In this document: in pieces, positions 22,609 to 34,172 of the stretch
Numbering within the stretch: the stretch's first letter is position 1
How the letters are laid out: the number at the start of each line of letters is the position of its first letter
Assembly (NCBI RefSeq): GCF_020080835.1
Contig: NC_058158.1
Coordinates: 23,511,639 to 23,575,638, forward strand
From: Cotesia glomerata
Taxonomy: Eukaryota; Arthropoda; Insecta; Hymenoptera; Braconidae
Reading direction: 5' to 3'
DNA length: 64,000 nt
Program-made: the position numbers and the translations under genes
Notes under the pieces: model-generated
The model's input: only the letters and a program-made list of their open reading frames with translations
Database searches by the model: none
Told to the model about the DNA's origin: nothing

Positions 22609-24491
22609 TTTGAACCATATGCATTTTCTGAATCCGCTCGACGAGCTGAGTCGAAATATAGCAAAATTTTTCAAAAGTTTCGTCATGAGGACCAATGCAA
22701 TAGTTAGATTTCTATGAAATCTACTAAAAATTAAATAAATGAATTAAAATAATGCAAAGTTCTGTTGAAAGAATATATGTAATTCTTATACACCATTGGA
22801 GTAAAATTTCTTTGACGTTATAACAGTCTTATGACGAATGAATTCAAATTAGATAAGTCACGTTAGAATCTAATAGTAGTCATTGATACTATGATTGAGG
22901 CCGAAAAACAGTTACCTACACGTATTTACATCAAGTCTTGCTAATAAATAAATTCAATTATTATTAAAATTTTAACATGAAATTAAAAGTTATTGAATCC
23001 ATTTATATCCATAAACTTAAATATCAGAATTATTAACGTAATCATAATTCCTTCGAACGCGTTGATATGTTCGTTATATTATCATATATCGTAAAGCTAT
23101 AGTGTAATAAGATAGTCCTTATTCGTTTGACAAGTGTAATTTGCAAGGAACTTCGGGTTTTAATTAGTTGACTATGATTTGTAACATAACATTGCTTATA
23201 TATTTATATATGTTTGTATGTAGATGAATACACGTATATCTATCTTTGATCAAAAATGGATTCTTGTTTATTTATAGATTATAATCTCATATTTAAATGA
23301 ATTATTTTGTGATACGTCCGTATCCAAAGATAAAGTAGTGAAGCAGAAATTGATATTGCTTCACAAAGTTATTTGTTTTGCATAAAAATTGTTTTTCACT
23401 GAAAACCTATCAAGTTTTCTGCCGAAAAACTTGTTTTCAAGACTATTCGATTTTTTGGACCATATTATTTTAATTTTACTAATACTTTTTCTAACTAATC
23501 TAAATTGAATGATCAAAACAGTGAAATTGAAAAAAAAAAATTATTTTATTTCACAAATATAAGCATGTTTTGATTATTGATTTCTAATTACTTGATAAAT
23601 GAAATTAAGAAAAAGTATTGAATACTTTTTTCTTATGTTAATACTTTTTACGATTGGATAAGTTAGTCATAATTGTTTATCTGACTTCTTTAAACGACTT
23701 ATGATATTATAATGTAATATAAATAAAACAGAAAAAAAATCAGTTAACTATGGCTTATACCTTCATTTATCACATTTAAATATTCATATAAATGTATTGA
23801 TTGTTGAACCACTTATTCTAATAGATCACAAAAAGTAATTTTTTACAAGGATAATTTTTGATAAAACATCACCATTATCACTTGTATAAATGAGATCATT
23901 TGTATATTGTTAATAGTAAACAATTTAGTTACACCTTTCACTACTTTCAGAGATAGACAACTGTTATTATTTAGTGCATCTTCGAGGTAACTACCCTCAG
24001 CAATGGCTTAACTGCAGGGCCGTCAGTTATCGACTAAATTTATGAAATACACATACTAGCAAATAAATTTTATGTATTCAATTGTAATGTCTTTTTGACG
24101 TCATCTTCATTCCGTAGTTTGTAAAATTTGAATCAAGTTTGAGGTGTAGAATATCCGACTCAATGGTAGTATAATTTATAGTGTAGTATTGATGAAAAAA
24201 AATATTTTTTAAATAAATTAATACATCCCTGAATCTCTGTCGAGCTTGGGTTACAAGATATTTTATGTCCAGCGAGATAGATGTATGGCTTCTTTGCATG
24301 TTAAAATTTGAATCGAAATAGACTCAGCTAGAATTTCCCACTCTCTAATGGACATCAAGTATGTAAATGTATCAAGTATTTATTCGTAATCATATATTGC
24401 CATGTTCGAAATAATATTCGCAGTATGATTGGGTTTTTCAAGGATCGAATGGGAATTAAAGCTTTGCTATATCCTATATTTTATTACTTTT
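22606..24491. other. AT-rich unique-looking sequence
   Basis: About 1.9 kb upstream of the ELOVL gene on its strand. No repeats, element ends or convincing exons were recognised. It could hold ELOVL regulatory sequence. Confidence 0.35.
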
Positions 24492-25020
24492 AATTTCCCG
24501 CTAAGAAAATTGAAAATTTTTAAAAATTGGGAAGTTATTGGTTTTACCTCGTTTTACGAAAATTGAGTTTTCATAAGATCTCGACGTTTTGAGGTCCTAG
24601 AAAGCTTTTCTGACTATTCCCGCGGTAATGTCACCATGTCTCTATATATGCAATCGGTTGATTCGTTCGTGAGATATCGTTATCGAAAAAAATACTTTTT
24701 TCAGAATTTTTATGAAATTCTATCAAATTTTTAGTCTGACCAGTTCGCGCTCTGATATTTTTTAAAAAACTCAAAAAACTGCGTTGAATGCCGTAAACCG
24801 CGAGAAAATCGATTGATTCATTCAAAAGTTATTGTGGTTTGAAAATTCAAAAAATAGTGTTTTATTAAACTTCTATTAGACTTTTGAGCTCGAAGAGCTC
24901 AAGAACATAAAACAGCCATCTCTTTGAGCTCAAAAACAAAATGAATGAAATGTTGAGCGCTTAGGTATGGAGTTAGCAGGAAGTTGCAGAGATGGCCTTT
25001 AGGGTTAATTGTTTTCCTAA
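24492..25020 (+). repeat. MSR copy without microsatellite
   Basis: It starts AATTTCCCGCTAAG and ends GGGTTAATTGTTTTCCTAA. The central TG run is absent, leaving a direct join near 24640. It is followed immediately by another MSR copy. Confidence 0.75.
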
Positions 25021-25146
25021 TTTTTTAATTTCCCGCTAAAAAAATTAAAAATTTTCAAAAATTGGGAAGTTATTGGTTTCACCCCGATTTTCGAAAATCA
25101 AGTTTTCATCAGATCTCCACGTTTTGAGGTCCGAGAAAGCAATGTG

Positions 25147-25177
<31 letters not shown>

Positions 25178-25413
25178 TAGGGGGGGGGGAATCCTTTTTA
25201 CGGATTCTAGGCATAGCTGTTTGGCCTGGATATGTGGCAACTCGACGCAGCGTCATACTAAAACTCGACGCTGACGCCCCTACCCACTAAATCCTAAACC
25301 CCTTTCTCTTCTATCCTCTGATACCCCATGGTACCGCCGTAAGGCATTTCTTCGCGGGGGGAGGAATTAGCTGCCGCTCTTCCTTCTGGTGGCTAAGATG
25401 TTATTTCTTCCTT

Positions 25414-28392
25414 CTAGATTCTGTCTTTCGCTCTTTTCCTCTCAGTGGATCGCAACTCGGTAAGCACTTTTGTAGCAAAAGTGCTTGTGGCGTTCCAGGC
25501 AGCTTCTGACGACATCATTGCTTCTACTATTGACTCTGGTTGGGTTCTCTTTTTCAGAATCTTCTCCAACTCATCGCGCTGTTGGTTGAAACGTGGACAC
25601 ACAAAGAAAACATGGTCCGCATCTTCATTGACCCCTGGACAGGACGGGCACTCTGGGGTATCATCGTGCTTAAAGCGGTGAAGATACTTCCGATAACATC
25701 CGTGTCCTGATAACATCTGCGTTAAATAATAGTTGATCTCACCGTGACTCCGGCTGAACCACATATCAATCCGAGGTATGAGACGGTACGTCCACCGACC
25801 TTTCTCTGAAGCATTCCAGTCTTGTTGCCATCTTGCGATGCTGTGCTGCCGTTCTTCCCTTCTAAGTTCTTCAGGGCTCAGTGTGGTTGACCTTTGTCGT
25901 TGATATAGGTTCCGTATTTTCTCAGCTAGGACTCTGAGAGGCAGAGTACCGGAAATAACACACACTGCTTCCTCTGATATTGTGCGGAAGGCGCTAGCTA
26001 CTCGTAGGGCACTCAGTCGATATACTGGTCCAGCCTTTCTCCATGATTCTTGCAGCTTTAATGCGTCAGCCCAAATGGATATTCCGTAAGTGAGCACTGA
26101 TGTGACTACTGATGACAATAATAGCCTCCTGCTCTGTTTTGGGCCTCCGACGTTCGGCATCAGTCGTGCGAGACTAGCCCTCACTACTGACGCTTTGGCA
26201 CTGACATGTTCCACTTGCTGCTTGAAGTTGAGTCGGGCATCAAGCATCACTCCCAAATATCGGATATAAGGTTGTGATGTGATTTCTTGTTCGCCGACTT
26301 TCAGCTTAATGGTCTCTACCATTTTTCTGCTGGTAATAAGTACTGCCTCAGTCTTGTGTTGCGCCAGTTGCAGGTTCACTGCGTCCATCCACCGGTTAAC
26401 GTGCTCAAAAGTGAGATCGAACATATGATTTATCTCGTCAAGGTGTTTGGCAACGATCACTACGGCTACGTCATCTGCATATGCTACGAGTTTGACGTTT
26501 CTTGGCAGAGTTAGTCTTAATAGACCATCATACATAATGTTCCACAGGAGCGGGCCTAGAACTGAACCTTGTGGTACCCCTCCAGTAATATCATACTCCC
26601 ACGGACCGTTCTTCGTGTCATACTTCAGGACCCTGTTTTCAAAGTAGCTTGCTACGATCTTAAGCAGGTATTCTGGTACATTCTTCTCTTGGAGGGCCTG
26701 CATGATGCATTTCCAATTGGCGGAGTTGAAGGCGTTTCTGATGTCTAGTGTCGCCACCAGGCAATACTTCTTCGTTCCACCTTTCCATCTGGTTCCTGCG
26801 ATTGCTTTCTTGGCCGAATCAACAACCTGTTTGATTGCGTCCAGGGTTGATCGTCCTTTCCGGAATCCATACTGATTGTCTGCCAGGAGTGGGTCGACTA
26901 CTGCTTCAATTCTCTGGTGAATTATGCGCTCAAATATCTTACCCGCCATATCTAGCATGCAAAGTGGTCGGTAAGATGACGGTTCTTCTGGTGGTTTCTT
27001 CCCTTTAGGTAACAGTACCAATCGTTGCTGTTTCCACTTACGAGGAAAAGTCCCCTCCTTGAGGCATGCATTATAAGCGTCGAGGAATAATGTTGGAGCT
27101 GCCTTTATGATGGTTTTCAAGGCTATATTAGGGATTCCGTCCAATCCCGGCGCTTTATTATTCCCTACACGGTTACAGGCCTCCAGCAGTTCTTCTTCAG
27201 TGACAGGTGGAATGTCGTCCAGTTCGCCTGGCGCCAACTGGTAATCGAAGTTGCGTTGCTGTGGGAACAGTGCAGTGACGATTTTCTGACGAAGTTGAGG
27301 ACACGTAGGTGATGGCATTTGTTGTTTTTTCAGGTGGGTCATAACCACCTTATAAGGCCTACCCCACACATCTTTATCCACCTCGTATATAAGCTCTTTC
27401 CAGCATCTTCTTTTGCTCTCTTTGATGGCTTGATTCAGTTCACGACGCGTCTTTTTGCTCTCTGCGATCAGCTCCACTGAGTTGAGCCGTAGATAGCCAC
27501 GCTGGGAGATTCTTCTCTTTCTATGACACTCTTTACGGAGGACGCTGATGTGGTCGTTCCACCAATGCACCGAAGGTCTCGAATTTATGCCACGTTTACG
27601 AGGCATACTGGCATCACAAGCATGTGTTACTCTCCTCATCAGGTCCTTAGTATGTTGTTCTGCACATCCAGTGTTGATCGGATCACTATCGAGGGCTATT
27701 AGCAATGCTTCTGGGTCAAAAGATTTCACCTTCCAACCAACGATGTTAGACTGCTTGATTGGTCTCTTGAGGTTCTGGTCGTTTGATATTTCCCAGAATA
27801 TCGCATGATGGTCGCTGGAAGTATAGATGTCCAACACTTTCCAGTTGTAGTCACCTCTAGCAAGGCTATTACTGACAAAAGTGAGGTCTACAATTGAGCT
27901 TGCGTCACCTTTGGTGTAGGTCGGCGTATCACCACTGTTGAGCGAAATTACATCTAGTGTAGTAAAGGCCTCTAGTAGTGCTTTCCCTCGTGCGTTGGTA
28001 TGTTTGCTGCCCCAGTCAACTGCCCAGGAGTTGAAGTCTCCGGCTATCGCTACTGGATGGTATTGGTTCGCATCTTCAGTTAGTCGATCCAAGAAATCAG
28101 TGAAGTCAACAATGGAGAGGCTAGGTGGTGCGTAGCAGCTATAGAAGCGGATGCCCTCTACTGATACTGCTACAAAGCCGGCATTGCTGTTGTCGACTGC
28201 ATTTTGGAAAGGGAGCTTGCCACATGACCAGATGACAGCTTTGGATGTGCTATCAGATTCCCAGGGTTGGGTACTCAGGTGTTTATATGGTTCTGCTATT
28301 AGTACCAAGTCAAGCTCTAATTTTCGCACGGATTGCATGAGCAGGTCATGCGCTGCCTCACAATGGTTGAGATTGAGCTGTAGTATCCTCAT
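25414..28392 (-). CDS. R1-clade ORF2: endonuclease-reverse transcriptase, copy A
   Basis: 992 residues and uninterrupted. The N-terminal half is an APE-type endonuclease (start MRILQLNLNHCEAAHDLL, GDFNSWA, SDHHAIFWE). The middle is reverse transcriptase (NKAPGLDGIPN, SYRPLCML, GGVPQGSVLGPLLWN, catalytic YADD, YLGVMLD). The C-terminus has a CCHC-type finger (CPSCPGVNEDADHVFFVC). It nicks target DNA and copies its RNA by target-primed reverse transcription. I start it at ATG 28392, which overlaps the ORF1 stop as ATGA and gives exactly the length of copy B; an in-frame ATG at 28440 would add 16 residues. Confidence 0.93.
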   Translation of the reverse strand: MRILQLNLNHCEAAHDLLMQSVRKLELDLVLIAEPYKHLSTQPWESDSTSKAVIWSCGKLPFQNAVDNSNAGFVAVSVEGIRFYSCYAPPSLSIVDFTDFLDRLTEDANQYHPVAIAGDFNSWAVDWGSKHTNARGKALLEAFTTLDVISLNSGDTPTYTKGDASSIVDLTFVSNSLARGDYNWKVLDIYTSSDHHAIFWEISNDQNLKRPIKQSNIVGWKVKSFDPEALLIALDSDPINTGCAEQHTKDLMRRVTHACDASMPRKRGINSRPSVHWWNDHISVLRKECHRKRRISQRGYLRLNSVELIAESKKTRRELNQAIKESKRRCWKELIYEVDKDVWGRPYKVVMTHLKKQQMPSPTCPQLRQKIVTALFPQQRNFDYQLAPGELDDIPPVTEEELLEACNRVGNNKAPGLDGIPNIALKTIIKAAPTLFLDAYNACLKEGTFPRKWKQQRLVLLPKGKKPPEEPSSYRPLCMLDMAGKIFERIIHQRIEAVVDPLLADNQYGFRKGRSTLDAIKQVVDSAKKAIAGTRWKGGTKKYCLVATLDIRNAFNSANWKCIMQALQEKNVPEYLLKIVASYFENRVLKYDTKNGPWEYDITGGVPQGSVLGPLLWNIMYDGLLRLTLPRNVKLVAYADDVAVVIVAKHLDEINHMFDLTFEHVNRWMDAVNLQLAQHKTEAVLITSRKMVETIKLKVGEQEITSQPYIRYLGVMLDARLNFKQQVEHVSAKASVVRASLARLMPNVGGPKQSRRLLLSSVVTSVLTYGISIWADALKLQESWRKAGPVYRLSALRVASAFRTISEEAVCVISGTLPLRVLAEKIRNLYQRQRSTTLSPEELRREERQHSIARWQQDWNASEKGRWTYRLIPRIDMWFSRSHGEINYYLTQMLSGHGCYRKYLHRFKHDDTPECPSCPGVNEDADHVFFVCPRFNQQRDELEKILKKRTQPESIVEAMMSSEAAWNATSTFATKVLTELRSTERKRAKDRI

Positions 28393-29653
28393 GGTTGTTT
28401 GTTCGTCAACTTCTGGAGCGCCTCCTGAAATACCGGGCACCTGTGGGTGCCGGCATGGTGAGCCACGTCCTTTGCTCCTTGCTGCTCAGCACATATTGCA
28501 CACTTGGCAGGATTTTTACAGTCAGAGATACGGTGCCCTTCTTGTCCACATCTGATGCAGAGTTTAGACCGGTCTACTTGGCTTTGACATTGGGACCCAA
28601 CATGTCCGAAGTGCCAGCATTTAAAGCATTGGACTGGTCTTCTAGTTGCTCTTATTCGGCAATTGACCCGGCCAATCCCTATTTTGCCGCTTCCGTCCAG
28701 TAGCTGTTGTGCTCCAGCTGCTGGTAGTGTCACTGTAGCCGTTTGCGTACCTCTGTATGCCTTACGGATCTTGATAGCCTCTAGTGGTATTTCGCAAGTT
28801 TCTCCGGTTTCCGTTTTCAGGGCAGTCTGAATGTGCTCCTTCGTCGTGTCATCATCAATGTCTCGGATCTCGATGGTCTCCTGCGGTCCTTTGCAGATTA
28901 CTTCGGCCTCTTTTTGAAGAATATCCATGATGGTCTTTTGCAAGGCTTGGCCTTTGTCGATACTCTTCTCTGAGAGCGTAATCAGCATGTCCCCAGTTTT
29001 GGTTTTGTGGATCTTTTCCACGGTTGTGCGGACCTATTCGTCAGGGACGGCCTGCTTTATACGACGCAATATTTCGGCGTACTTCTCCTTCTCGACCGGA
29101 CAGATGATCAGAGCGTCAGGCCTGGTCCATTTTCGCGGTTTCTTCCGCTTAGGTTCCGGCCGGGGCTCTTTCGGCGGTTGCTTTGGGAGGTGCTCACTAG
29201 CTAGCCTTCTCTTCTCCTTCTTAGACTGTACTTTTTCCCAGTCAGTCGTCTTCTTAGGTTCGTCGACCTGCCCTGCCAGTCGTTGGGGAGGGCTTTTTTT
29301 CAAGTCCTTCTTCTTTGTGACTTTATCGGTTGGCTCTGGCGAGTTTCGGTCCTTTCTCTTTCCAGGCCTTGTGTCAGTTTCACCCTTGTCTTCAGCGACT
29401 GATTCACCATCACCTTCAGCTCCGGTGTCCATTGCTTCGTCAGTCACGACGACAGCCTGACAGGCTTTCTCCGGTGTAGCATGAGAAATGCGCTGCAATG
29501 ATGAGCGCCACTCCTCATCCAGCTTCTCAAACCTTTGAAGGGCGTTAGTAACACTAGTCATCTTGGATTTTATCTCTTTGTGAATGTTGACCTTTGGTTG
29601 GACGAAATCATTCAGCTCACTGATCAGCTTTTCAAGGCGTTTGAGCGCTTGCG

Positions 29654-29656
<3 letters not shown>
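28389..29656 (-). pseudogene. R1-clade ORF1 (Gag-like), copy A, broken
   Basis: One continuous frame is interrupted by a single TAG at 29034-29036, where copy B has a glutamine codon. The 5' end is cut by the CA repeat. The C-terminal part has zinc knuckles (CFKCWHFGHVGSQC, CIRCGQEGHRISDC, then CAICAEQQ). The N-terminal part is coiled and lysine-rich. The protein would package the element's RNA. An apparent N-terminal His/Thr extension comes from the microsatellite and is not part of the element. Confidence 0.85.
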
Positions 29657-29689
<33 letters not shown>

Positions 29690-29754
29690 GTGTGTGTGCG
29701 TGTGTGCGTGTGTGTATGTATGTATGTATGTATGTATGTATGTATGTATGTATG
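29657..29754. repeat. TG/TATG microsatellite between two LINE insertions
   Basis: (TG)n grading to (TATG)n. It is the 5' flank of copy A and the 3' flank of copy C, so the two elements landed in one tract. Confidence 0.95.
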
Positions 29755-30823
29755 TTTTTTTTTTTTTTTTTTTTTTTTGTAAAGAGATACGAAAAAAGAT
29801 TTTCAAAAGACACCGGTATCGTTAACTCTGCCGCTCATCTTCCGGCAGATATCGATAGTCGGTAGTGTGGAGATTTTTACCCACTAAAAAAAAAACATTC
29901 CTCTTCCCCTCTCCCCTAGATGGTACGGGGAGGACTGGATTGGAACCGCGTTAGCATTACTTCAATCCAGTCGTGCTGCGTCTCACGACGCCTACTCCTG
30001 GCTACTGGTCCCTTTCTGCGATTTTGTCTTTCAGGAGGTGCTGTGCATAAACTGCAACAGCTGACCAGTTTTCCTCTTGTTTGATCATATAGGTCACCAG
30101 GCTTGAGGGGGAGAGCCTGGTACCTATGATCTCTTCGGTGCTTCTTCTGTAGTCCTTCCATCGAGCACACTCGAAGAATGTGTGTTTGGCGTCGTCGATT
30201 TTATCCGGGCAGTATTTGCACGTTGGTGTGCTGTGCAAACCCATCTTGAAAAGATAGGCATTGAACTGCCCATGTCCCGTCAATAGCTGGGTCAGGAAGA
30301 AGTCCGTATCCCCGTGCTTCCGAGAGAGCCAGACGTTGATGTTTGGGATCAGGCGCGCCGTCCATCTGCCCGTCTCTCCCGATGTCCATCGGTCCTGCCA
30401 CTCTTGCTGCGTTTCCGCCTTTATCCTCGTTCTTGCGTCCTTTATGTTATCATCACTGTCTTTAGCGTCATAGAGTTTTGCTCTTTCGAACGCTAATAGG
30501 TCGATGGGCGCGGCTCCTGCAATGACCAATACAGCCGCTTCGGAAACTGTGCGGTAGGCGCAGGCAACCCTGAGAGCGCCTCGCCGCTGTACTGCTGCGA
30601 TTTTTCGCCGGTAGGTCTTCTGCTTTAATATGTCTGCCTATATCTCCGCTCCATAAAGCAGTACCGAGTGGACTGCTTCTAGAAGAACTCTTCTCTTTTT
30701 TGTTCTTGGTCCCATGGTGTTGGTCATAATTCGTGCTAGGCTAGACACAGTCTTGCTGGCTTTCTTGCATGCACTGTCGAGGTGTTCCCGGAAAGATAGT
30801 TTCTCGTCTATCATTACGCCTAG
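29755..30823 (-). mobile_element. R1-clade non-LTR retrotransposon, copy C (heavily 5' truncated)
   Basis: On the minus strand (CATA)n joins directly to reverse-transcriptase coding sequence at 30823. It continues through the C-terminal domain to a poly(A) of about 24 (29778-29755), which abuts (CATA)n. It is a different family from copies A and B. Insertion in the CATA tract with a poly(A) tail fits target-primed reverse transcription. Confidence 0.85.
30002..30823 (-). pseudogene. R1-clade ORF2 C-terminal fragment, copy C
   Basis: The frame starts with the LGVMIDEKLSF motif that follows the catalytic YADD region in this family and runs to the CCHC-like finger (CKYCPDKIDDAKHTFFEC). A TAG at about 30638 replaces the tryptophan found at this place in copies A and B (ISIWAD). 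The remainder is open to the stop at 30002. It cannot make an active enzyme. Confidence 0.85.
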
Positions 30824-30904
30824 GTATGTATGTATGTATGTATGTATGTATGTATGTATGTATGTATGTATGTATGTATGCATGTATGTATGTATGTATT
30901 TATG
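30824..30904. repeat. (TATG)n microsatellite
   Basis: 5' target flank of LINE copy C; it continues directly into the MSR right half. Confidence 0.95.
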
Positions 30905-31319
30905 TAAATCGCTTACAACTTTTGAACGATTTGACCGATTTCATCGCGGTTGGCACCGTTCGGAAGGGCTTGACTAAACTTAGATTTTGAATACAATTTG
31001 GACCGGTAGATATTGAGAAATCTCAAAAAAACTACAAAAAAAATTTTTTCAAATATGGTTTTTTTGGAATAACTTTTAAACGGCTCTATCAATCGATTCC
31101 AAAAACTAATCAGCTCTTAACATAAAAAAACCACGTTGATGGCCGCCAGCCTAGTCGAAATCGGTTGATTTGTTCGTGAGTTATCGTTGTTTTATTAAGC
31201 TTCTATCAGAGTTTTGATCTCGAAGAGCTCAAAAACGTAATAAGTGCAATTTTGAGCGCTTCAGTATGGAATTAGCGGGCCGTTGCAGGGATGGCCTTTG
31301 GGTTCAACCGTTTTCTTAA

Positions 31320-32175
31320 TTTTTTTCATTGAAATATACACACTTTGTAATATTTTTTGTAAAAATTTTTGAGTGCATTATTTGTAAATATTAACTTTTA
31401 CAATGTCGTAAATATTGACTTTTTTTACTTTGATTATTAATTCATTATCACATCATTATATTACACGCTGAGTAATTTATAATAATAATAGTAATTATTA
31501 TCAAATTATAGTCAATTTTAAAATACTGGAATGATGGTGATCAGACTGATCAGAATCACCATGATTCTAATGTTTATAATATTAGATGTTAATCTTTGTA
31601 TACGAGATCGTAATAGTTACTATTGCGGATTGAAAATAAAGCTCATCACTAATACTATTAATAGATAATACATATTACCATCTTAGATTGAAAATATTAT
31701 CAACATCAATTATGTTTAGATATTTGTTATTTATTAACAGAGTAAATATTTACACTGTTAAATCAAATGAATGTCATCATTCGCTTATGAAACTTTGAGT
31801 CTCATTCAACTAAGATTTTTAAGGAGCTAAAATTCAAATGATTATCATTTTTCAATTTCTCATAAAAAGCTTTGACATTTCTTGTAAATTATAAGGTTTT
31901 TGCAGGGTTATGTTTTTTTGTTTTATATATTTTCTTATCGATTGAACAAAAATTTTGTTTCTAGCTGGGCTTATTTCACAAAACACCTGTCTGAATAATT
32001 TTTAGGATGTACAAAGAACCTCGAAGTTTGAGAAATTAGGAAGAAGATTTCATAAAAATCAATCTTTTGCATTGGTCCTCATGTCGGAATTTACTCAGAA
32101 TTTTGTCGTAATATCTCTTAACTAGTTAAATAAAGCTCAAAAACAACGTTAGTTAAAAAATTTATATATATGTAT
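31320..32175. other. AT-rich spacer
   Basis: No exon, element end or tandem repeat recognised. Confidence 0.4.
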
Positions 32176-32865
32176 AGGGGAACCTGGGGCACGAAGGCCC
32201 CCCTGGGACACGACGGCCCCCCTCAAGAATTAGGTAAAAATTTTTTTTTTCAATTTCCCTCAAGTTATGACCTCTATAATGTTTTTATGATATTTTGGGC
32301 CAATATGTGATATGTGGGGCATAATGGACCACTCGAAAAAAAAAATTGTAACGAAAAATAATTTTTTTTTTTTTCAATTGTGATAAATTTGTGGTAAAAT
32401 GAATTAGAAAAAATTTAATTGAACTGAAAAATTTTACAAAAAATTGAATCATGCAGGGGAGAGTGGTACACGACGGTCCCCGGCATAACGGCCCCTCTCA
32501 TTAGGGCTTCACACGGGAGCGAGATTTTTCTCGTCTCGTCTCGTTCTCGTCTTGGAAAAACGAGACGAGACGTTTTTGAAAATATTATCGGCGATACCAA
32601 GACCACATATAGCGTAACCCGAGAGTCTCGTTCTTGGTCTCGTAAAATTTTTTTTGTGAAGTTTTTATTAGAAAAATTAGAAAACATCCACATAGAAAAC
32701 AATAAATTTTACAAACTATAAAATCTGGAGACCATCTGTGAAAAAGTTTTTTGTAACTTTAAAAAAAAAAATACTCAAAGCTGAAACTCTAATTTTTGAA
32801 GTATACGTATTAATATTTATATTCTATATCGTAGTATGTCAATACAAAACATCATGGCATCCTTA

Positions 32866-34172
32866 CCCTGGCGGATTCGTGGTCACGGTAAAATGATCGT
32901 GAAACGACGGTGAATGTACCGTGAATTCACAGTGTCAACAAATGATCGTCGAATGACCGTCACAGAAAGTTTTTCACTGTTACTTTATGATTTTTATTCT
33001 GTATAATTATCATACTTTACTCTTCGAAAAACCAAATTTTTACAGTCATTCGAAAACATATAAATTGTCAAAAAACCGTAACTCGGTGGTAGATGCACAG
33101 TAGTCTGTAAGTGAAACGACCGTGAAACGAGCGTATAATGTCGGTAAGTCAGGAATTTTTTACTAGTCAACAATGAAAAAGTGCTGATTATATTTTTATT
33201 TTTTTATTCCATTAAAAATACTCAAAGTGTATAAAAAGATAGGTAAATGAAAAATTTTCAGTAAATAATCGGGATGAAAAATTTGAAAAAAATATTAAAT
33301 TATTGTAATTTTGTTTATTTCAAAGTAAAATCATAAAAAATTAATCAGATTACAGACAATCAACAGAAATCCATCATTTCAATACTTTTCATAAGAGTTT
33401 ATGGCTTACAATAGTTGAATTTTTTTCATAGTCTTAAATGAGATACCTTAATACCTTTTGATTATGAAAAATATAATAATCAATATTGTTTTTTTTTTTT
33501 TTTTTTTAGAGACGAAAACTTTAATTTCAAAATTACGGAAAAATTGTTTGTTATCAAGAAAAATTATTATGAGATATTTTTTTTTAACAATTCAATTTTT
33601 AGCAATTTCTTTTCCAGATCTTTTTTTATAGAGTTAATAATTTTACTGTAATTTCGAAATTGAGAATTTCGTAATCATCAAAAATTTGAATCATTTATTA
33701 CGATTATTATTTTGAAGTCATGGAAAAAATATAACTTTATTTAAGCTATTTTTATTTGTGCAATGCAAAAAATGACTTGGTTTTGACACCTTATGATGTG
33801 ACTGAATCAAATAGTTCTTGCAGTGTCTTAGATAGCCTAGCTGGTAGAGTCTTGGGCGCGCGACCAGTTGAATCGGGTTCGAGTCTTGGTCTAGACTGTC
33901 CGAAATATTTTTTTTTATTTTATTGTCCGTGACAGTAGCGTCAAATCACCGTATTTCGACAGTATATTGAGCGTACAGTGTCGGTCATAACGTCGTAGAT
34001 TCACTTGCGTATGCACCGTAAATATTCAATAAATTTATAGTAGACATCGTTCACAACGGTATCCGATGCTGACTGACAGATCGCTCGGTAAGAACGAACT
34101 TTATACGGTGAAACGACCGTGAAACAACCGTCATTCGACCGTGCTTTCACCGTGTCGCCGAAACCGCCAGGG
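32866..34172. mobile_element. TA-flanked array element (ACGACCGT motif) with tRNA-like core
   Basis: The ends are TA|CCCTGGCGGATTCG and CGAAACCGCCAGGG|TA. Both sub-ends are arrays of CGTGAAACGACCGT-like motifs in both orientations (32876-32960, 33060-33145, 33925-34160). A tRNA-like segment lies at 33826-33893. It is nested in the hAT element, which is nested in the pogo-like transposon. No ORF. Confidence 0.8.
33826..33893 (+). ncRNA. tRNA-like Pol III promoter segment
   Basis: A box TAGCCTAGCTGGTAGAG (33833-33849) and B box GGGTTCGAGTC (33875-33885) both fit consensus and are spaced as in a tRNA. Nine T at 33908-33916 follow. Stems are imperfect, so it is tRNA-derived rather than a working tRNA gene. 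Confidence 0.7.

Larger units (their letters stand above)
25161..29656 (-). mobile_element. R1-clade non-LTR retrotransposon, copy A (5' truncated)
   Basis: Read on the minus strand, a (CA)n run joins directly to the ORF1 body (29656). ORF1 and ORF2 follow, then a short 3' UTR with a run of C, a poly(A) of about 18 (25178-25161) and (CA)n again. Compared with copy B it lacks the first part of ORF1. It has no internal promoter or LTR. Insertion at both ends within CA repeats is seen directly. This target type is known for Waldo/Mino-like members of the R1 clade. Confidence 0.88.
25028..31319 (+). repeat. MSR copy split by two R1-clade insertions
   Basis: The left half is 25028-25142 and ends in TG repeats. 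The right half is 30905-31319 and starts after TATG repeats at AAATCGCTTACAAC. Between them lie LINE copies A and C. Joining the flanks restores the MSR order seen in uninterrupted copies such as 36923-37872. Confidence 0.75.

Noticed and set aside
24492..25020. MSR as a Helitron because it ends CCTAA before T
   Set aside because: No 3' hairpin before the CTAA and no TC at the other end.
25445..28703. Plus-strand ORFs of 60-134 residues opposite LINE A (and 53945-57973 opposite LINE B)
   Set aside because: Antisense shadows of ORF1/ORF2; no independent motifs.
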